Assembly (NCBI GenBank): GCA_963776665.1
Contig: CAVZNQ010000036.1
Location: forward strand, 1 to 64,000
From: Roseiarcus sp963776665
GTDB taxonomy: Bacteria > Pseudomonadota > Alphaproteobacteria > Rhizobiales > Beijerinckiaceae
Length of the DNA: 64,000 nucleotides
Direction of reading: 5' to 3'
Shown: positions 16,751-26,130 of the stretch, piece after piece
How the letters are laid out: each line of letters begins with the position of its first letter
Numbering within the stretch: position 1 is the first letter of the stretch
Position numbers and translations under genes: made by a program
Notes under the pieces: model-generated
What the model was told of the DNA's origin: nothing
What the model saw: the letters and a program-made list of their open reading frames with translations, nothing else
Database searches by the model: none

Positions 16751-17995
16751 TCAGGCGGCCATGAGGCCGTCCATGGGAATGGCCGGCGCGCGGCCGGCGA
16801 TGAGGTCCGCCGCAATGCGCGCCGAGCCGTGCGACATGGTCCAGCCGATGTGGCCGTGACCGCAATTGAGGATGAGGTTCTTGAACCGCCGCTTGCCGAT
16901 GAGCGGCAAATTGGTCGGCGTCATCGGCCTCAAGCCCGCCCACATTTCAGCCCGATCGTACTCGGCGCCGTCGGGAAAGAGCTCCTGCGTCACCCGCTTC
17001 ATGAAGGCGAAGTCGGAGGGTTCATGGCTCGCGTCGTAGCCGGCGAATTCGGCGGTCGCGGTGACGCGCAGGCGGTCGCCGAAGCGCGAGATGGCGACGA
17101 GGTTGTGTTCGTCGAGACAGGCGATCGCCGGCGGCGCCTTTGCGGCGCCGATCGGAATGGTGAGCGAATAGCCCTTGATCGGATAGATGGGCAGGCGGAG
17201 GCCGAGGCCGCGGGCGACAAGCGGGCTTTCGGCGCCGAGCGCCAGCACATAAGCGTCGCCCGCGAACGGGCCGCGGTCCGTCGAGGCTTGCGTCACCTCG
17301 TCGCCGTCGGTCGCGAACCCCTCGATGGTTGCGCCGGTGACAATCGCGCCGCCGCGTTCGACGATTCGGGCGGCGAGCGCGCGCGTGAACTTGGCGCAAT
17401 CGCCGGTCTCGTCGGTCGGGCACAGGATGGCGCCGGCGATCTTCTCCCTCGCGTGGGCGAGATTGGGTTCGAGTGCGATCACCTGGTCGCGGGTGAGCGC
17501 CTTGATGACCTGGCCGTCCGATTCGAGCAGCTTCATGTGCTCGACCCCGGCGTCGAGCGCCTTCCGATCGCGGTAGAAATAGAGAATGCCGCGGGTGTTG
17601 CGGTCGTAGTCGATCGCCTCGTTAGCGACGACCTCGTCGAGCACTTTCTGCGAATAGGCGGCGAGCCGGTGCTTGAGCAACGTGTTGCGCCGCGCCTTGG
17701 CGGCCGTGCATTCCTTGAGGAAACCCCATGTCCAGGCGTAGAGCCGCGGATCGGCGGAGAGCCTGAACCGCAGAGCCTGGTCCTTGAGCATGAGCGACTT
17801 CATGAGGATGATCGGCGCGCGCGGCGACGACCAGACGAAGGAATGGCCGGGGGCGATCATGCCCGCGTTGCCGAAGCTGGCGCCGGCGGCGACCTCAGGG
17901 TTGCGTTCGAGCAGCACGACCTCGTGGCCGTCGCGCTGCAGCTGATAGGCGGTCGTGACGCCGACCACGCCGCCGCCGAGCACCACAATGCGCAT
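16751..17995 (-). CDS. dadA: D-amino acid dehydrogenase (DadA family)
   Basis: FAD-dependent oxidase/dehydrogenase that deaminates D-amino acids to 2-oxo acids and passes electrons to the respiratory chain. The dinucleotide motif VLGGGVVGVTTAYQLQRDGHEVVLLE opens the protein (residues 4-29), followed by GASFGNAGMI, typical of DadA, and the C-terminal GLRPMTPTNLPLIG and NCGHGHIGWTMSHGSA blocks. Length 414 residues is normal. It probably forms a unit with the racemase-like gene downstream and belongs to a run with a peptide transporter. The preferred D-amino acid cannot be read off. Confidence 0.9.
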   Translation of the reverse strand: MRIVVLGGGVVGVTTAYQLQRDGHEVVLLERNPEVAAGASFGNAGMIAPGHSFVWSSPRAPIILMKSLMLKDQALRFRLSADPRLYAWTWGFLKECTAAKARRNTLLKHRLAAYSQKVLDEVVANEAIDYDRNTRGILYFYRDRKALDAGVEHMKLLESDGQVIKALTRDQVIALEPNLAHAREKIAGAILCPTDETGDCAKFTRALAARIVERGGAIVTGATIEGFATDGDEVTQASTDRGPFAGDAYVLALGAESPLVARGLGLRLPIYPIKGYSLTIPIGAAKAPPAIACLDEHNLVAISRFGDRLRVTATAEFAGYDASHEPSDFAFMKRVTQELFPDGAEYDRAEMWAGLRPMTPTNLPLIGKRRFKNLILNCGHGHIGWTMSHGSARIAADLIAGRAPAIPMDGLMAA

Positions 17996-18044
17996 GGAAG
18001 TCAGTCAACCATGGCGCGGCGAAATAGGCAAAACATGCCCTCAC

Positions 18045-18070
18045 CCCCTCTCCCGCACGCGGGAGAGGGG
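18045..18070. repeat. Perfect 12-bp palindrome (CCCCTCTCCCGC-AC-GCGGGAGAGGGG)
   Basis: Left arm 18045-18056 and right arm 18059-18070 are exact inverse complements around AC. It abuts the ribokinase stop codon at 18071. There is no T-run on either strand. Such CTCTCCCGC hairpins are dispersed repeats in alphaproteobacterial genomes and could attenuate transcription between the ribokinase and dadA genes. Confidence 0.65.
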
Positions 18071-19006
18071 TCAGGCGAGCTTGGCGCAAAACGCCGCGAA
18101 CTCGGCCTCGGTCGCATAGGACTTCTGCGCCCCGCGCCGGGTCACCGAGAAGGCGGCGTAACGGGTCGCCTCAGCGAGCGCGGCGTCGAGGGAGAGGCCC
18201 CCGGCGAGGTAGCGGGCGAAGCTGCCGATGAAGGCGTCGCCGGCGCCGGTGGTGTCGATCGCCTCAACCTTGACCGGCTCGATCCGCCGCGCGCCCTCAG
18301 GAGTCGCGATGAGCGCGCCGCGGGCGCCGAGCGTCACGATCACCGTCTCGACTCCCTTCTTGACGAGACTCTGCGCGGCGGCGGAGAGTTCTGCTTCTGA
18401 TGCGACGGGCATGTCCGTCATGATGGCGAGCTCGGTCTCGTTGGGGATGAGGAAGCTCGCCTGCGTAACGATTTCCATGTCGAAGTTACGGCGGGCAGGC
18501 GCCGGATTCAGCACGGTCCGGACGCCATTCTTGCGGGCGAAGCGAATCGCCGCATAGGCGGTTTCAAGCTGGATCTCGAGCTGCAGCAGGATGAGATCGC
18601 ATCCCTTGAGCGCCTCGCTCGCGGCGTCAACGTCCGCTGAGCTCAGGTCGCCATTGGCCCCCGCGACAATGAGGATCGCATTGTCGCCCGAACCTTGGTC
18701 GACCAGAATCGTCGCCGTGCCGGTCGACTGGTTCGGGATGCGGCGGACGTGCAGCGTGTCGATCCCGTAGCTCTCGAAATTCTTGAGCGCGCTGTCGCCA
18801 AGCGTGTCGTCGCCAAGGTCCGAGACCATCACGACTTCGGCCCCAAGTTTCGCGGCGGCGACCGCCTGATTGGCGCCCTTGCCGCCGAAACTTGTCTCGA
18901 AGTGGCGGGCAAGGACCGTCTCGCCCCAGACGGGCATGCGTTCGACCGTGGTGGTAAGGTCCATGTTGGTCGAGCCGATCACTCCGATCCGCGGACGCTT
19001 GCTCAT
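18071..19006 (-). CDS. rbsK: Ribokinase/PfkB-family sugar kinase
   Basis: ATP-dependent kinase phosphorylating ribose or a related sugar at O5. PfkB signatures are complete: GVIGSTNMDLTTTVERMPVWGET at the N-terminus, FGGKGANQAVAAAKLGAEV near residue 40 and the catalytic anion-hole motif DTTGAGDAFIGSFARYLAGG near residue 250. Length 311 residues matches ribokinase. There is no ribose transporter beside it; it sits after an aldo-keto reductase gene in the minus-strand run, so its sugar substrate could be a nucleoside-derived pentose or another sugar. Confidence 0.87.
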   Translation of the reverse strand: MSKRPRIGVIGSTNMDLTTTVERMPVWGETVLARHFETSFGGKGANQAVAAAKLGAEVVMVSDLGDDTLGDSALKNFESYGIDTLHVRRIPNQSTGTATILVDQGSGDNAILIVAGANGDLSSADVDAASEALKGCDLILLQLEIQLETAYAAIRFARKNGVRTVLNPAPARRNFDMEIVTQASFLIPNETELAIMTDMPVASEAELSAAAQSLVKKGVETVIVTLGARGALIATPEGARRIEPVKVEAIDTTGAGDAFIGSFARYLAGGLSLDAALAEATRYAAFSVTRRGAQKSYATEAEFAAFCAKLA

Positions 19007-19057
19007 TTCGTTACTCCCCTCGCGTTGACGGCAGGGCTTCCCATATCCAACCTTCGC

Positions 19058-20095
19058 TCAGCCTGCGCCGAGCTCCGCCGACTGGCGCCACAGGTTGACG
19101 CCGCCTTCAACCGCGTGGCTGTCGATTTCCTTGAGTTCCTCGGCCGCGAACGAAAGGTTGTCGAGAGCCTTCACGCTGTCCGTCACCTGCTCGGGGCTGC
19201 TCGCGCCGATCAGCGCCGACGTTACCCGCTTGTCCCTGAGCGTCCACGCCAGAGCCATCTGGGCGAGCGTCTGGCCGCGCCGCCGGGCGATGGCGTCGAG
19301 ACGCCGGGCCCGCTCGACGTTCTTATCCGTCAGCATCGCCCGGTTGAAGAAATGGCTTGTCGTCGCCCGGCTGCCCTCCGGCACGCCGTTCAGGTATTTG
19401 TCGGTCAGGAGGCCCTGCGCCAGCGGCGAAAAGACGATCGCGCCGAGACCCTCTTCCTCGAGCGTGTCGAGCAGATGGTCGTCCTCGATCCAGCGGTTGA
19501 TCATCGAATAGCTCGGCTGATGGATGAGGCAGGGCGTCCCGAGCCGCTTGAGGATCGCGGCCGCCTCCTTGGTGCGGCGCGAATTGTAAGAGGAAACGCC
19601 GACATGGAGCGCCTTCCCCTGACGGACGGCCGAATCGAGCGCGCCCATCGTCTCCTCGAGCGGCGTCTCGGGGTCGAAGCGGTGGGAATAGAAGATGTCG
19701 ACATAGTCGAGGCCCATCCGCCTGAGGCTCTGGTCGAGGCTCGCCAGCATGGATTTGCGCCCGCCCCATTCGCCGTAAGGCCCCGGCCACATCAGGTAGC
19801 CGGCCTTGGTCGAGACGACGAGCTCGTCGCGATGGCTGCGAAAGTCGGAGCGCAGGATGTCGGCGAAGGCGGTCTCGGCCGAGCCCGGCGGGGGCCCATA
19901 ATTGTTGGCGAGGTCGAAATGGGTGATTCCAAGATCGAAAGCCCGGCGGCAGATCGCGCTCTTCGAATCGGGGGACTTGCCGAAGCCGAAATTGTGCCAC
20001 AAGCCCAGCGAAATCGCCGGGAGTTTGAGCCCGCTCTTGCCGCAGCGGTTGAAGAGCATCTTGTCGTAGCGGGTCGGCAAAGGGGCGTAGGACAT
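19058..20095 (-). CDS. Aldo/keto reductase, YghZ (L-glyceraldehyde 3-phosphate reductase) type
   Basis: NADPH-dependent reductase with a TIM-barrel fold. The catalytic Tyr lies in DLANNYGPPPGSAETAF (about residue 60), a motif typical of YghZ/MgrA; the Lys, His and other elements are in DELVVSTKAGYLMW and YVDIFYSHRFDPETPLEE. Length 345 residues fits. Family members reduce methylglyoxal and L-glyceraldehyde 3-phosphate. The gene is spaced 51 bases from the ribokinase gene on the same strand, so both may take part in sugar or toxic-aldehyde handling. Confidence 0.88.
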   Translation of the reverse strand: MSYAPLPTRYDKMLFNRCGKSGLKLPAISLGLWHNFGFGKSPDSKSAICRRAFDLGITHFDLANNYGPPPGSAETAFADILRSDFRSHRDELVVSTKAGYLMWPGPYGEWGGRKSMLASLDQSLRRMGLDYVDIFYSHRFDPETPLEETMGALDSAVRQGKALHVGVSSYNSRRTKEAAAILKRLGTPCLIHQPSYSMINRWIEDDHLLDTLEEEGLGAIVFSPLAQGLLTDKYLNGVPEGSRATTSHFFNRAMLTDKNVERARRLDAIARRRGQTLAQMALAWTLRDKRVTSALIGASSPEQVTDSVKALDNLSFAAEELKEIDSHAVEGGVNLWRQSAELGAG

Positions 20096-20143
20096 GGGCT
20101 TCCTTGGCGGGAACTGGCGCGGCGATCTCTGGAATGATCTCCG

Positions 20144-21190
20144 CTAGCGGGCAACTCCGAAAATCGGCTTCAGAAACTCGGCGACCTCAAGCGGCGCCTT
20201 CTCGCGCGCTTCCGGGTCGCCTCCGACAGTGACGCCATGCTCGGTGCATTGTTTGAGCGCCGCTGTGGCGGCGCTGCCGCTCAACGTTTGACCGCCGGCC
20301 TCGACCGTGAGGACGCCCGCGTCCAGATCAATCTCGCCGTGACAGTCATGGAGCGTCGTCGGTTGCGGACGGAAATGCGGCGGCGCATCGGAGTCGAATC
20401 CGTGATTGGCGTCGGGGTAGACGACAACCTGGACCGAGGCCCCGTGTGCGCGCAGTTCGTCGGCATAGGCGAGGCAGTTCGAGGCTGGCGTGTAGTCGTC
20501 CTTGCCGCCCAGCAGCATGAGGATCGGCGAGCCGTCGAGATGGCCGGAGATGTAAGGGACCGCGCATCCGGGATAGAGCGCGACATGAGCGGCGAAGCGC
20601 AGGCCGTCATCGATGACGGCAAGCCGGATCGGGTCCAGCGCCGTGTTGATGGCCGCGGATCCGCCGCGCGAGAAGCCGATCACTCCGATCCGTTTCGGAT
20701 CGATCAGAGGGTGGGTGGCGAGCAAATGGAGAGCCGCGAGCGCCCCGGCCGCGTCGGCGGCGGGCGACAGCCGTGACTGGTCAGTCGCCGTCTCCTTGAC
20801 GCCGCGGCCGGTGAAGTTGTCGATGACAAAGGTGGCCACGCCCATCTCGTTCAGGCGCTTCGCCCACGCCCACCCATTCTTGAGCACGCCGCTGCTGCCG
20901 TGAATCACGACCATCGCCGGGATCTTGGCCTGGGGCGCGCCCGCAGCACCGGCGGAATCGGGCAGGGTCAGCACGCCCGCGATCACCGTTTTCTCGGCCG
21001 GTTTGCGCAGGACGAGATCGCGCGCGCTTTTTGGCGTCAGAGCTTCGAAAGCGATCGTTCCGGTCCGTCCGTCGGCGAGCGTCGTAACGGGAGGGTCGTT
21101 GGTCGAAATCGAGCCCGCATGCGCGACACAAACGGCGGAGATAGCCAGCGCGAGGGTAACGACAAACGATTGGATTGAACGGGCTGGCAT
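20144..21190 (-). CDS. Secreted dienelactone hydrolase-family esterase
   Basis: Exported alpha/beta hydrolase. The start MPARSIQ at 21190 opens a signal peptide (FVVTLALAISAVCVAHAG). The nucleophile serine is in GVIGFSRGGSAA, the acid probably in LLGGKDDYTPA and the histidine in PDANHGFDSD. An oxyanion/substrate region MVVIHGSSGVLKNGW lies near residue 95. This resembles dienelactone hydrolase proteins exported to the periplasm in other proteobacteria. Natural substrate unknown. Same strand and close spacing to the BBE-type flavoprotein gene upstream. Confidence 0.82.
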   Translation of the reverse strand: MPARSIQSFVVTLALAISAVCVAHAGSISTNDPPVTTLADGRTGTIAFEALTPKSARDLVLRKPAEKTVIAGVLTLPDSAGAAGAPQAKIPAMVVIHGSSGVLKNGWAWAKRLNEMGVATFVIDNFTGRGVKETATDQSRLSPAADAAGALAALHLLATHPLIDPKRIGVIGFSRGGSAAINTALDPIRLAVIDDGLRFAAHVALYPGCAVPYISGHLDGSPILMLLGGKDDYTPASNCLAYADELRAHGASVQVVVYPDANHGFDSDAPPHFRPQPTTLHDCHGEIDLDAGVLTVEAGGQTLSGSAATAALKQCTEHGVTVGGDPEAREKAPLEVAEFLKPIFGVAR

Positions 21191-21224
21191 GACCGTCATG
21201 CGCGCTTCCCAGGTTCCGCCGAGC

Positions 21225-23033
21225 TCAGTTCACTCGCGTGAATCCGTCCGCGCTCCAGTCTTCGCTGCCGACGCCGTGGTGGAGGAAGAACAGCCCCTCG
21301 GGATCGTATTTGTCCTTGATCGTGCGCAGCCGCGGATAGTTTTCACCCCAAAAGGCCTCCCGCCAATTGGGCTGGAAAAAGTCGGTCTCCCAGACATAGG
21401 ACGTGACGCGCGGCAGGAGCTTGCGGAGTTCGTCCATGGACCGGTTCACGGCCTCGAGCTGGCTCTGCGCGGCCGCTGCGTCCGGCTCATGGCCGGGAAC
21501 GCCGGGGTAAGCGGGCTGTCCGAGCGCGCCGCTGATCGCCAGCGCAAAAGAGTCCGTGACCGCTGGATTCATCGCCGTATCCTTCGCCGCCACGATCACG
21601 TCGGCCGCCGCGCCCGCAAGGCCCTTGTTGACATGCAGCGTCACGCGATGGTGAGCGGCGGCGACAAGCGCGTCGACGAAGTGTTCGCGCTGGTCCGACG
21701 CGAGGAGGGACGCAGGCAGCCAAGCGGATTGGTAGGCGTGCCAGACAGCGCCCGCTTCCTCCAGGTTTCCCGCCCAGAATATATCGTCCGCCGGCGCGCC
21801 CTCGCGATCGTCGGCGAGGACGCGTCCTGGGAGCGACTTGAGTACCGACGGGTCCCAGAAATGCTGCGCTGGCAAAGCGCCGATCAGCGGCGCCGATACG
21901 AGGGCGAAATCCTGAGGCGAAGCGGCGACCCAATCGAAAAACGGACGCCAGACATCCGCGGCCTGTTGGCTCGTTAGCCCCTGGAAGACCATTGAAATGG
22001 CAACCACGCCGCCTGGCCCGAACCCGATCTGCTCCCCCCAATGCGGATTGAAGAGCCCTTCCGCGTAGAATTCGACTGTCTTGGCGACGAGGCGGCGGTA
22101 GGCGTCGTCAGACGTCGCCCTGACGGTCGCGAAAACACCGCCAAAGAAGTCAGGCAGCGCATGCGTGCGCAGCGTGACGCGAGTGACGACGCCGAACCCG
22201 CCGCCGCCGCCCTTGAGCGCCCAGAAGAGATCGGGATTCGAACAGCCGTTCACCGTTCTGACCTCGCCGTCGGCGGTCACGATCTCGGCCTCGATCAGGC
22301 TCGCCGCGGCCATGCCGTAGGCTTTGGAGAAGCTTCCGAAGCCGCCGCCCAGAATCAGGCCGGCGACCCCGACGGTCATGCAGCCGCCGCCTTGGACGTA
22401 GCGGCCGCCCTTGGTCGTCACCGCGTCATAGGCCTGGCGCCAATACGCGCCCGCTTCGATCGACACCGCCGGCTGCGGCTCCGCCTGCCCCGCGCAGCCC
22501 GCGCCGACGAAGGCGTCGTGAAGCGTGATCGCGTTCATGTGGCGGGTCCAGATCAGCAGCGAGTTGGCGGCGTTCGACGTACCTTGGTAGCTGTGGCCGC
22601 CGCCTTTCACCACCAGTCTCAGATTGTTCTTGCGGGCGAAATTGACCGCCGCGACGACGTCCGCCGTGGTTTGGGCGGCGACCGCGTAGACGCTTGGCTG
22701 CGAAGTCCAGGCGCCGACCCAGCCGAGCGACTGGGTCAAGCCCGGCTCGTCGCCGAGGAAATAGGGGTTCTTGAGCTCCTTGAACACTTGCGCGCAAGCC
22801 GCGTCCGGGGCGGCCCCGACGCACGCGGCGAGCGGCGAGCGCACCTTGATCAGGCGACCTTCGACCGCGCGATTGAGCTCGTCCCAGGCCGCGTCCGACG
22901 GCCACGGCGGGTCGCCGGGGCGGACGCGCGTCTTCGGCCGGGCTTGAGCCGACGCGCCGAGCGAGAGCGCGCTCATGAAGGGAAGCCCTGCGAGGGTCTC
23001 TAGCAGGCGCCGCCGACTCAATCGCTTTGCCAT
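21225..23033 (-). CDS. Tat-exported FAD-linked oxidase with BBE domain
   Basis: PCMH-type flavoprotein resembling berberine-bridge enzyme/hexose or alcohol oxidases. A twin-arginine signal (RLSRRRLLETLAGLPFMSAL) predicts export of the folded protein. The FAD-binding half has VVKGGGHSYQGTSN, whose His is the usual 8-alpha attachment site, and YVQGGGCMTVGVAGLILGGG, whose Cys can make a second bond to FAD. The C-terminal BBE domain ends KYDPEGLFFLHHGVGSEDW. 602 residues is normal for such secreted oxidases. Substrate unknown; neighbours suggest oxidation of a small hydroxy compound or peptide-derived molecule. Confidence 0.85.
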   Translation of the reverse strand: MAKRLSRRRLLETLAGLPFMSALSLGASAQARPKTRVRPGDPPWPSDAAWDELNRAVEGRLIKVRSPLAACVGAAPDAACAQVFKELKNPYFLGDEPGLTQSLGWVGAWTSQPSVYAVAAQTTADVVAAVNFARKNNLRLVVKGGGHSYQGTSNAANSLLIWTRHMNAITLHDAFVGAGCAGQAEPQPAVSIEAGAYWRQAYDAVTTKGGRYVQGGGCMTVGVAGLILGGGFGSFSKAYGMAAASLIEAEIVTADGEVRTVNGCSNPDLFWALKGGGGGFGVVTRVTLRTHALPDFFGGVFATVRATSDDAYRRLVAKTVEFYAEGLFNPHWGEQIGFGPGGVVAISMVFQGLTSQQAADVWRPFFDWVAASPQDFALVSAPLIGALPAQHFWDPSVLKSLPGRVLADDREGAPADDIFWAGNLEEAGAVWHAYQSAWLPASLLASDQREHFVDALVAAAHHRVTLHVNKGLAGAAADVIVAAKDTAMNPAVTDSFALAISGALGQPAYPGVPGHEPDAAAAQSQLEAVNRSMDELRKLLPRVTSYVWETDFFQPNWREAFWGENYPRLRTIKDKYDPEGLFFLHHGVGSEDWSADGFTRVN

Positions 23034-23089
23034 TCGCTGCTCCAGGCCCGGCGGATGGTTGCTTCTCTAGCCGCTTCGCGCGAGCCGTT

Positions 23090-24064
23090 TCAAGGCGCCC
23101 CCGCGCGTTCGATCTCAGCCACGAGCGCATCCGGCAATTCTATTTCGGCCGCGGCGGCGCGCCGCCCGGGAATATGAACGCCAAGCCTGGCGAGCCGGTC
23201 GAGCTGGATCCTGAGACGCCTGGAGAAGTCGGGCGCGAGCAGGGCAGGAGCGATCGCGATGACCGTGAGGCCGGCGCCGGGGGAACGATCCCCGGTCAGG
23301 AACGAGGGCGCGTCAAGCGCCCAGTTCGCCCCTGCAAGCCCCGCGGCCATGACCTCGACCATGAGCGCGATATTGGCGCCGCGCGCGCCGCCGAATGCGA
23401 GCAGCGCCCCCTTCAGCGCGGCGCGCGGATCGGTGGTCGGCTGCCCTTCCGCATCGACCGCCCAGCTCGGCGGAAGCGCCTCGCCGCGCTCGGCGTAGCG
23501 CCGAAGCTCGACGAAGGCGGTCGCGCTCGACGCCTGGTCGATCAGCAGCGGCGGGCCATCGTCGAGCGGAGCGGCGAAGGCGAGCGGATTGGTGCAGTAG
23601 ACGGGCGTCTTGGCGCCGGGGACGGACATGAGCGCCGGGCCGCTGGTCGCGGCGAAGGCGACGAGGCCGGCTTCCGCGAGGCGGCGCGGGTAGTAGCCGA
23701 GCTCGCCTGTGGTGTAGCTTCCGTTTTGCGCGAAGAGCGCAAGCCCAAAGGTTTCGGCGCGGCGCCGAAGATCGTCGAAGGCAAGGTCGAAGCCGAGCTG
23801 CGCGATCCCGCCTCTCGCGTCGCAGCGAATTGCGGCCGGAGCGGGCGAGGTTATGAGCGGCTCAGCGTCGCCGACGATCCGTCCCGCGCGCAAGGCGGTC
23901 AGATAGTCCATGAGATGCGAAAAGCCGCTCGAACCTTTTCCATGCGCATTCGCGGAGACGGTCGCTCGCGCCAGCGCCAGCGCCGCCGCTTCGCTTGCGC
24001 CTGCGGCGCGGGCGGCGCGGGCGGCGAGATCGGTCGCATCGGCGAGGTTGAGGCGCCGCGTCAT
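23090..24064 (-). CDS. Malate/L-lactate/ureidoglycolate/Pip2C dehydrogenase-family oxidoreductase
   Basis: NAD(P)-dependent enzyme of the Ldh2/MDH2 family (distinct from Rossmann LDH). Visible motifs: ANAHGKGSSGFSHLMDYL (conserved His region, residues 37-54), GGIAQLGFDLAFDD and QNGSYTTGELGYYPRRLAEAGLV, and CTNPLAFAAP. Family members include L-sulfolactate, ureidoglycolate and delta1-piperideine-2-carboxylate/pyrroline-2-carboxylate reductases (DpkA). With dadA in the same run and putA nearby, a cyclic-imine reductase role is attractive but inferred. Its ATG overlaps the stop of the transporter ATPase by four bases. 324 residues. Confidence 0.82.
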   Translation of the reverse strand: MTRRLNLADATDLAARAARAAGASEAAALALARATVSANAHGKGSSGFSHLMDYLTALRAGRIVGDAEPLITSPAPAAIRCDARGGIAQLGFDLAFDDLRRRAETFGLALFAQNGSYTTGELGYYPRRLAEAGLVAFAATSGPALMSVPGAKTPVYCTNPLAFAAPLDDGPPLLIDQASSATAFVELRRYAERGEALPPSWAVDAEGQPTTDPRAALKGALLAFGGARGANIALMVEVMAAGLAGANWALDAPSFLTGDRSPGAGLTVIAIAPALLAPDFSRRLRIQLDRLARLGVHIPGRRAAAAEIELPDALVAEIERAGAP

Positions 24065-26119
24065 GCAAACACCGGCTCCATGCGCTCGAGGGTCTCGACC
24101 GGCAGATGACACTTGATGGCGTGACCCTCCGCGACCGTCCGGGTCGGCGGCATCTCGCGTTCGCACAAGTCGTCCGGAACCTCGCGTTTGTGCCCGCAGC
24201 GGGTCTGGAACGGACAGCCTGTGGGCGGCGACAGCGCCGAGGGAATCTCGCCCTCGAGCACCACGTGGCGCTTTTTCACTTTCGCGTCGGCGATCGGAAT
24301 CGCCGACAGGAGCGCTTCCGTATAGGGATGGAACGGCGGCGTGAAGATCTGCTCGGTCGCGCCCATCTCGACGATATGGCCGAGATACATGACGGCGACG
24401 CGGTCGGCGAGATAGCGCACCACCGACAGATCGTGGCTGATGAACACCATCGTCGTCTTGGCTTCGCGCTGCAGGCTCATCAGAAGTTCGCTGATCGCCG
24501 CCTGCACGGAAACGTCGAGCGCAGACATCGGCTCGTCGGCGATGATGACGCGAGGCCTCCCGGCGAAGGCCCGGGCGACGCCGATGCGCTGCTTCTGGCC
24601 GCCCGACAATTGGCGTGGCGAACGTGCGGAGAAGGCGCGCGGCAGCTTCACGAGATCGAGAAGGCGCAACATCATGTCGCGCCGCTCGGCGTTGCTGGCG
24701 CCGATACGGAAGCGCTCCAGCGTGCGGACAATTTGCGATCCGACCGAATAGCTCGGATTGAGGGTGTCGAACGGATTCTGAAAGATCATCTGGATCGACG
24801 AAATCGTCTTGACCGCGCGACTCTCGACCGTCTGGTTCTGGATCGCCTCGTGATCGAAGACGACCAGACCCTCGCTCGCCGTCTCGAGCCCGAGCAGCAC
24901 CTTGGCGAGCGTCGACTTGCCGCAGCCCGACTCGCCGACGATCGCCAGCACTTCCGCCTCGCGCGCGGCGAACGAGATGTCCTCGACCGCCTTGACCGTG
25001 CGGCTCTCCCGCTTGCGGAACAGGGCGCTCCCGGCCACGCGATAGTGCTTCTTCAGTCGCTCGACGTCGAGGACCGTCGGGCCGATGGCGACAGGCTCGA
25101 GCCGCGCGGCGGATCGCGCCGAGGCGGCCCAGTCGATCGCCTCGATCCGCAGACAACGGCTTTGATGGCCGCTCGCGCCTCGGACCTCGCGCATGGGCAC
25201 GTCGGCCTGATCGCACAGGCCTTCGACGAAATATCCGCACCGCGGCCCGAAATTGCAGCCCCTCGGCCGCTGGTGCGGCAGCGGCAACTGGCCGGGAATG
25301 GGGATAAGCGGATTGTCGTTCTTGTTCGTTCCCGGCATCGGCATCGAGCGGAACAGGCCCTGTGTGTAAGGGTGCCTGACTGCGCCGAACACGTCGCGGA
25401 CCGCGCCGGTCTCGACCGCCTCGCCCGAGTACATCACCGTCACCTCGTCGCAGGTCTCGAGAATGAGCCCGAGATTGTGGGAGATGAAAAGCGACGAAGC
25501 GCCGGTGCGGGCGGTGAGATCCTTCACGAGCGCGACGATGCCCGCTTCCACAGTGACGTCGAGCGCGGTGGTCGGCTCGTCGAGGATGAGCAGCTTGGGA
25601 TCGGAAAGGAGCGCCATGGCGATGACGACGCGCTGCTGCTGGCCGCCGCTGAGCTGGTGCGGATAGGCGCGCATGACCCGCTCGGGATCCGGCAGGCGTA
25701 CGGCCTTGACCATGTCCACGGCGCGGGTCCGGGCCTCGCCCTTCGACACCTTGTCGTGGATCAGCGGCACCTCCATCAGCTGCCGCCCGACCGGCATGGT
25801 CGGATTGAGCGAGGCCATCGGCTCCTGATAGACCATCGCGATCTTCGAGCCGCGGATGGCGCGCAGCTCCAATTCCGACAGGCTCGCCATGTCGCGGCCC
25901 TCGAATCGGATCGCGCCGTTGCGTGATCCGCCCGACCCCGGGGAGGTCGCGCATGATGGCGAGCGCGACGGTCGACTTGCCGCAGCCCGATTCGCCGACC
26001 AGTCCCATCGCCTGGCCGGGCATGACCCGGCACGAGAAGTCCATGACCGCCGGAATTTCGCCGCCGCGGGTGAAGAACGAAATGCCGAGACGGTCGATAT
26101 CGAGAATGGGATCGGCCAT
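24061..26119 (-). CDS. Dipeptide/oligopeptide ABC transporter ATPase, DppD-DppF fusion, with an apparent one-base insertion
   Basis: Two complete ATPases in one chain (about 685 residues) energising a dipeptide-type importer. First half: Walker A GLVGESGCGKSTVA, signature LSGGQQQRVVIAM, Walker B LLILDEPTTALDV. Second half: Walker A AIVGESGCGKSTLAK, signature LSGGQKQRIGVARAF, Walker B VIIADEPMSALDV. Each half ends with the oligopeptide-transporter C-terminal region (CNFGPRCGYF, CPFQTRCGHKREV). The first 65 residues are in a different frame; deleting one base near 25921 restores continuity (GRIT-NGAIRFEGRDM). GGGAGAAG precedes the ATG at 26119. Confidence 0.9.
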
Positions 26120-26130
26120 GCGCTTCTCCC

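Noticed and set aside
16010..18400. A 796-codon plus-strand open frame opposite the racemase and dadA genes
   Set aside because: Arg/Asp/Gly-rich shadow typical of high-GC antisense frames; the minus-strand proteins have full family motifs.
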